Shown here piece after piece: positions 57,740 to 64,000 of a stretch of 64,000 bases of DNA (position 1 is the first letter of the stretch; the number at the start of each line of letters is the position of its first letter). Where the stretch lies: contig JACPEH010000008.1 in the NCBI GenBank assembly GCA_016183655.1, positions 372,001 to 436,000 of the forward strand, written 5' to 3'. Below the pieces are notes generated by a model, which ran no database searches, had not been told where the DNA came from, and was given only the letters and a program-made list of their open reading frames with translations. The DNA comes from Rhodocyclales bacterium (GTDB lineage Bacteria > Pseudomonadota > Gammaproteobacteria > Burkholderiales > Rhodocyclaceae). A program made the position numbers and the translations under genes.

Positions 57740-57841
57740 CTGGATTCCGGGTTCCGCTGCGCGGCCTCGGAATGACGAGGGAAAGGTTTGCGTTGACGCT
57801 TCGTCGTCCCCCGTCATTCCGGGCTTGACCCGGAATCCAGG
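57740..57841. repeat. GGATTCCGG/CCGGAATCC palindromic repeat
   Basis: Begins CTGGATTCCGGGTT and ends GTCATTCCGGGCTTGACCCGGAATCCAG in two parts, each a small hairpin. Same family as the repeats at 31.1, 46.6 and 58.3 kb. Confidence 0.85.
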
Positions 57842-57891
57842 ACGGCGGCTGAAGCTCCCGCCTGCGCCTGCACTGCCATAGGAGACCCACC

Positions 57892-58314
57892 ATGTACACC
57901 AAACCCTGCCTCACCCGCGACGACGCCGTGCGCATCATCGCCGCCGCACGCGCCGAAGCCGAGACCAACGGCTGGGCGGTGACGATCGCCGTCGCCGACG
58001 ACGGCGGCCACCTGATCGCCCTCGAACGCCTCGACGGCTGCCCCGCCGCCAGCGCCTACATCGCCCCGGAAAAGGCCCGCGCCGCCGCGCTCGGCCGCCG
58101 CGAGACGAAGATCTACGAAGAGATGATCAACGCCGGCCGCGTTTCCTTCCTCTCGGTGCCGGTGCTGCAGGGCATGCTCGAAGGCGGCGTGCCGGTGTGG
58201 GTCGACGGGCAACTGGCCGGCGCCGTCGGCGTCTCCGGCGTCAAGGCGCCGCAGGACGGGCAGATCGCGCAGGCGGGGATCGACGCGCTGCAGCCGTCAG
58301 GCAAGCGGGCGTAG
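57892..58314 (+). CDS. GlcG/HbpS family protein (haem-binding-like, glycolate-operon type)
   Basis: 140 residues behind AGGAGA. Motifs AVTIAVADDGGHLIALERLDG, SAYIAPEKARAAA and the C-terminal GVSGVKAPQDGQIAQAGIDAL fit PF03928. Members include GlcG of glycolate operons and the secreted haem-binding HbpS. No signal peptide is seen, so it is probably cytosolic. Association with hydroxy-acid catabolism is common but its reaction is unknown. It is separated from garR by a repeat. Confidence 0.85.
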   Translation: MYTKPCLTRDDAVRIIAAARAEAETNGWAVTIAVADDGGHLIALERLDGCPAASAYIAPEKARAAALGRRETKIYEEMINAGRVSFLSVPVLQGMLEGGVPVWVDGQLAGAVGVSGVKAPQDGQIAQAGIDALQPSGKRA

Positions 58315-58326
58315 CAAGGCGGGTTC

Positions 58327-58430
58327 GTCATTCCGGCCCCCTTCGACAAGCTCAGGATAAACCGGGCTTCGCCCGAGCCGGAATCCAGGAATGCCCCGCT
58401 GGATTCCGGGTCAAGCCCGGAATGACGGGG
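58327..58430. repeat. GTCATTCCGG...CCGGAATGAC palindromic repeat
   Basis: Two head-to-head units, each with a central hairpin. The second, CTGGATTCCGGGTC/AAGCCCGGAATGAC, is nearly perfect. A CTTCGACAAGCTCAGG segment inside the first is another common dispersed motif. The remainder of the gap to 58509 shows no gene. Confidence 0.85.
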
Positions 58431-58509
58431 GACAGGACCAAGCGCCTGCGGATCGATCTAACGGCCCCCGGCGCTGCGCCGGCAGCGAGCGCGATTTTTT
58501 CGCAGCCGC

Positions 58510-58839
58510 TCAGTCGACGATGAACAGTTTGGCGCCGCCCGCGGTCTGCGAGCGGTGCTGCTCCGCGTGGTCGGCGACCTGATAGCTCATGCCGGCCCGC
58601 AGCGTGAAGCTGCGCCCGTCTTCCAGCGTCGTTTCCAGCTCGCCTTCCAGGCACAGCAGGATATGGCCCTTCGCGCACCAGTGGTCGGCCAGGTAGCCCG
58701 GCGAATAGTCGACCATGCGCACGCGGATGTCGCCGAACTGGCGGGTTCGCCAGGTCGCCGCGCCCTGCTCGCCGCGGTGCTCCGTTGCTTCCACCTGGCT
58801 CCAGTCGGTGATGCCGAAAGGGATGTCTTTTATCTGCAT
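58510..58839 (-). CDS. Small cupin-fold protein ('DHCW motif' type)
   Basis: 109 residues. A single cupin domain: YSPGYLADHWCAKGHILLCLEGELETTLEDG carries the DHWC and GH features and a Gly-rich turn; the second cupin motif is GMSYQVADHAEQHRS. Likely binds a metal via His residues. It matches the family annotated 'DHCW motif cupin fold protein', of unknown function. It stands alone between a repeat and the methyltransferase gene, 69 bp downstream of the latter on the same strand. Confidence 0.75.
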   Translation of the reverse strand: MQIKDIPFGITDWSQVEATEHRGEQGAATWRTRQFGDIRVRMVDYSPGYLADHWCAKGHILLCLEGELETTLEDGRSFTLRAGMSYQVADHAEQHRSQTAGGAKLFIVD

Positions 58840-58908
58840 GTTGTCTCCATGTCGGGGATTAATTTGTCTCCGGGACGGTGCCCGGTTCGTTGCCGCCGGG
58901 GCCGCGGA

Positions 58909-59499
58909 TCAGGCCGCCGCCCGGGTCGCCAGGAACTCGCCGTTGCCGACCGGCAGCGTGCACGTCGTGAACTCCGGATCGGCGGCGACCAGCGCGACGA
59001 AGGGGGCCATTTCCGACGCATGCGAGAGCGCGTTGTCGACCACCAGCAGCCCGCCCGGGCGCAGCACCCGCCGCAGCTTCGGCCACCAGCCCGGGTATTC
59101 CGCGCGCTCCGAATCGAGAAAGAGCAGGTCGACGCTGGCCGCGCCCAGGCTGTCCAGCCAGTGCCCGGCCTCGCCGGCGATCTGCGTGATCGCATCGGCC
59201 AGGCCGGAGCGCGCGAAGTTCTGTGCGGCCAGCGCCAGCTTGGACTCCGACAGCTCGACGGTGCTGACCTGTCCGCCGACCGCACGCGCCGCTTCCGCCA
59301 GCCATAGCGTCGAATAGCCGTTCGAGGTGCCGATCTCCAGGATGCGCCGGGCACCGGTCGCGCGCACCAGCACCGCCAGCAGCTCGCCGGTGTCGCTGGT
59401 GATGTTCAGCATGCGGCGCGGCCGCTCGGCGTGGGCCGCGTCGTTGGCGGCACCGAATTGTTCGAGTTCCCGCAACAGTTCCTGAAGCGATTCCTGCAC
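58909..59499 (-). CDS. SAM-dependent O-methyltransferase (class I, catechol/caffeoyl-CoA type)
   Basis: 196 residues from GTG at 59499, chosen because AAGGAG lies six bases upstream; a TTG at 59517 is open but upstream of that ribosome site. Motif I ILEIGTSNGYSTLWLA, then VSTVELSESKLALA, DLLFLDSERAEYPGWW and VVDNALSHASEM. Catechol-O-methyltransferase-like fold with metal-ligand acids (LDSE, DN). Substrate unknown. Confidence 0.87.
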   Translation of the reverse strand: MQESLQELLRELEQFGAANDAAHAERPRRMLNITSDTGELLAVLVRATGARRILEIGTSNGYSTLWLAEAARAVGGQVSTVELSESKLALAAQNFARSGLADAITQIAGEAGHWLDSLGAASVDLLFLDSERAEYPGWWPKLRRVLRPGGLLVVDNALSHASEMAPFVALVAADPEFTTCTLPVGNGEFLATRAAA

Positions 59500-59529
59500 G
59501 CAGCTCTCCTTATGCAACGGATGTGGAGG

Positions 59530-62217
<2,688 letters not shown>

Positions 62218-62265
62218 GGTGCCGCCCGCCGCGGCCGGCGCGGAACGCGCATCTCGGTGATCATC

Positions 62266-62547
62266 TCAGCGGCCTTCGCTGCCGTCGGCAGCGCGCTGCG
62301 CCGCCTCCGCTTCCAGTTCGAGGCGCCGCGCCCAGTACTTGAGCGCCGCGACCCGCTCGCTGAGCATCGCGTTCAGTTCGCCGAGCACGCGGCCCGGCGC
62401 CACCTGCACCGCGCGCAGGCAATCGACCTCCGCCTGCAGCGCCGCCAGGTCGGCGCGGGCGCCCGCATCGGCGCCCAGCGCCCCGCTCGCGGCGCCGAGC
62501 AGTTGTGCGCGCCGGCGCAGGAACTCGGGGTAGTCGTCGTCGCTCAT
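62266..62547 (-). CDS. Small helical protein of unknown function
   Basis: 93 residues from the ATG at 62547; an upstream start at 62625 overlapping the hydratase stop would give 119. Ala/Leu/Arg/Glu-rich, with heptad-like spacing in LQAEVDCLRAVQVAPGRVLGELNAMLSERVAALKYWARRLELE quoted in part (LNAMLSERVAALKYW), so likely a helical hairpin or coiled coil. It lies 48 bp before the histidine kinase on the same strand and 67 bp after the hydratase. No family recognised; it might be a partner of the kinase. Confidence 0.55.
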   Translation of the reverse strand: MSDDDYPEFLRRRAQLLGAASGALGADAGARADLAALQAEVDCLRAVQVAPGRVLGELNAMLSERVAALKYWARRLELEAEAAQRAADGSEGR

Positions 62548-62614
62548 TGCCAGGACCTGCTTCAAACGCCCGCACCGGCCACGGCAACTCGCCAGGGCCG
62601 ACCGGTCGAAATCC

Positions 62615-63442
62615 TCACGAAACAAACTTCACTGCCATATCCGGCAACGCGATGCCCTGCAGCTTCGCATGCCATGATTCGCCGGGTCGAACGCGCCTGG
62701 CCGTGGTGATCGTGCCCGTCGTTACGATCTCGTTGGCTTGCAGCGGCAGCCATTCCGGCTGCTTCGACAGAACCGCGACGAGGTGCGCCAGCGCGCGCAG
62801 CGGGCTGCCCAGCACATTGGCGCCACGGCCGACTTCCAGCACGTCTCCGTTGCATGAAAGCGCCACGGAGAACGATTCGAGCGCAGCAACCGGATCGGGA
62901 GCCAGTTGCTCGATCGCCACGGGCTCGCCCAACAGGAGGGTTCCGTGCAGCGAAGAATCGGCGACGGCATCGGCAGCCTTGAATTTCCAGCCCGGGAAAT
63001 TCGAATGAACGATCTCGAAGGCGTGCGCGACCCAATCGACGCAGGCCAGCAGTTCGCCGGGTTCCGCTCCGACAGGAGGTGCCGAGCGCAAGTGGAAGAC
63101 AATCTCGGGCTCGATCATTGGTTCGGCGAACTGCCCGAGGCTGCAGACACCTCCGAGGCTCGCCAGTGGCGTGACCGTTCGGTCGTAAACATAAGCCCAG
63201 ATCGGTTCCCGGACGCCGCAGAGATCCCACATGTCGGCGTTCGTAAACCCGATTTTCCGGCCCACGGGCACGGCCCCGCTCGCCACTCGATCATCGTGGA
63301 TGAGCTGAGCCACCGCATAGGCCGAGTGCAAATCGAACTTCGGCAGACGCGAGGTAATTGGCTCGATCTGCCGCACATCCCTTTGTGCAGCTCGTATCTG
63401 CGAGGCGATATCCCTCAGTTCCGGTGCCGTAAGCAACTGCAT
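62615..63442 (-). CDS. 2-keto-4-pentenoate hydratase/4-oxalocrotonate decarboxylase-like (MhpD, FAH superfamily)
   Basis: 275 residues from the ATG at 63442; TTG at 63460 is also open. Seen: AYAVAQLIHDDRVASGAVPVGRKIGFTN, MIEPEIVFHLRSAPPVG with the metal-binding Glu pair (EPE), and NGDVLEVGRGANVLGSPLRALAHL. The family hydrates 2-hydroxypentadienoate or decarboxylates oxalocrotonate in aromatic meta-cleavage pathways, but no other meta-pathway gene is nearby. By eye its base composition is less GC-rich than its neighbours, hinting at separate origin. Confidence 0.8.
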   Translation of the reverse strand: MQLLTAPELRDIASQIRAAQRDVRQIEPITSRLPKFDLHSAYAVAQLIHDDRVASGAVPVGRKIGFTNADMWDLCGVREPIWAYVYDRTVTPLASLGGVCSLGQFAEPMIEPEIVFHLRSAPPVGAEPGELLACVDWVAHAFEIVHSNFPGWKFKAADAVADSSLHGTLLLGEPVAIEQLAPDPVAALESFSVALSCNGDVLEVGRGANVLGSPLRALAHLVAVLSKQPEWLPLQANEIVTTGTITTARRVRPGESWHAKLQGIALPDMAVKFVS

Positions 63443-63540
63443 TCCTCCATCGTTACGCAAAACACAATCCAGTTATGTATCGGTGAAATTTAACCGAGAC
63501 GGCGCCACCCGGCCATGTCGGATATCCACAATGCCGCCGT

Positions 63541-64000
63541 TCAGCGCACGATCGAGAAGCCGATGCGCAGTTGCGGCGAGCGGTGCAGGTTGTAGTCGAG
63601 CAGCGTCTCGCCGTAGCCGGAGAACAGCTGGATGTGCAGGAAGCCGCCGACGCGCGAGAACAGCGGCTCGCGCAGCGGGTGCGAGAAGTCGAGCTGGCCG
63701 CTGCCGTGGCCGCTGCTGCCGCGGCGCAACCGCGCCGACACCACCCAGCCATTCTCGTTGCCGTAGCGCAGCATCCAGTCGGCGTAGCCGCGGTAGTGCG
63801 CGATGTCCCGGTTGTCGTCGCGGTCGAGGTAGGCGATGAATTTCGGCGCGAAAAGCAGCGTCCGCCCGTCGGCGAAATCCTTGCGCCACGCCGGCTGCAG
63901 GAAGAGCGTGTCGATGCTGCGCGATTTATCGCCGTCCTTGCCGTTCGATTCGTGCTCGTAGCCGCCGCGCAGGAACACCGGCGCCGCGCCGCCGCCGCTG
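63541..64000 (-). CDS. pldA: Outer membrane phospholipase A (PldA), 3' part; 5' end beyond the window
   Basis: The reading frame is open to the last base; about 152 C-terminal residues are visible. OMPLA signature YEHESNGKDGDKSRSIDT holds the catalytic His and Ser (HES, E. coli His142/Ser144). The third triad position, Asn156 in E. coli, is Asp here (SRSID against SRSWN). Beta-barrel C-terminal strands follow, with LFSGYGETLLDYN and a final SPQLRIGFSIVR. Calcium-dependent outer membrane lipid hydrolase by family. Confidence 0.88.
   Translation of the reverse strand, partial: SGGGAAPVFLRGGYEHESNGKDGDKSRSIDTLFLQPAWRKDFADGRTLLFAPKFIAYLDRDDNRDIAHYRGYADWMLRYGNENGWVVSARLRRGSSGHGSGQLDFSHPLREPLFSRVGGFLHIQLFSGYGETLLDYNLHRSPQLRIGFSIVR

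Noticed and set aside
57740-58430. Possible attachment sites or insertion-sequence ends around the GlcG-like gene
   Set aside because: The GGATTCCGG palindromes match a dispersed intergenic repeat family present at four places here; no transposase, integrase or target duplication was found.

Overview
The window is GC-rich chromosomal DNA (roughly two-thirds G+C by eye) from a Gram-negative bacterium, most likely a betaproteobacterium of the Rhodocyclales type. This rests on the housekeeping order (dapB, bamE, fur; nadK-recN; hrcA-hemH; grpE-dnaK-dnaJ), a betaproteobacterial porin ending in Phe, an outer membrane phospholipase, LpxH, abundant chemoreceptors and PAS/GGDEF signalling, and a large tricarboxylate/TRAP transporter repertoire. 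No rRNA, tRNA, CRISPR array, prophage or transposase gene was seen.

Layout. 0-8.2 kb: lysine synthesis (dapB), outer membrane assembly (bamE), iron regulation (fur) with a GDT1-type manganese exporter, a secreted-type metalloprotease homologue, recN/nadK, hrcA/hemH. 8.3-12.5 kb: an EF-hand-like repeat protein, a chemoreceptor with a periplasmic c-type haem motif, and a Ser/Thr kinase carrying a cyclic-nucleotide-binding domain. 12.6-16.9 kb: the heat-shock operon grpE-dnaK-dnaJ behind a sigma32-type promoter, interrupted by a four-helix-bundle cassette between dnaK and dnaJ. 17-30 kb: an amino-acid-type ABC binding protein, a three-PAS diguanylate cyclase, cysS, an envelope operon (TPR protein, L,D-transpeptidase, two cyclophilins), lpxH, a manganese (yybP-ykoY) riboswitch with terminator in front of a small ORF and a TerC/Alx exporter, and recQ.

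29.8-46.9 kb is the most interesting part. A porin, an operon resembling a non-canonical ATP-citrate lyase (AclB-like, AclA-like, thioesterase), a chemoreceptor, the tripartite tricarboxylate transporter tctCBA followed by a TerC protein, the two-component system tctDE and a periplasmic binding protein lie together. Five of the promoters (porin, lyase operon, chemoreceptor, tctC, binding protein) carry the same tandem GAAAGC-type direct repeat with 11-bp periodicity; for four of them it sits about 9-12 bp upstream of a weak -10-like hexamer. I infer a TctD operator and one citrate (or other tricarboxylate) sensing, uptake and cleavage regulon. Most of the block is bounded by inverted copies of a 178-bp repeat.

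46.9-58.3 kb is a second carboxylate island around an IclR regulator: glycerate 2-kinase and CoA-acylating semialdehyde dehydrogenase on one side; a TRAP transporter, a TerC-UspA fusion, a hydroxypyruvate reductase-like enzyme, a tartronate semialdehyde reductase-like enzyme and a GlcG-like protein on the other. Together they look like uptake and catabolism of a small hydroxy acid. 58.5-64 kb: a small cupin, an O-methyltransferase, a CHASE/PAS histidine kinase, a coiled-coil protein, a MhpD-like hydratase and the 3' part of an outer membrane phospholipase A running off the end.
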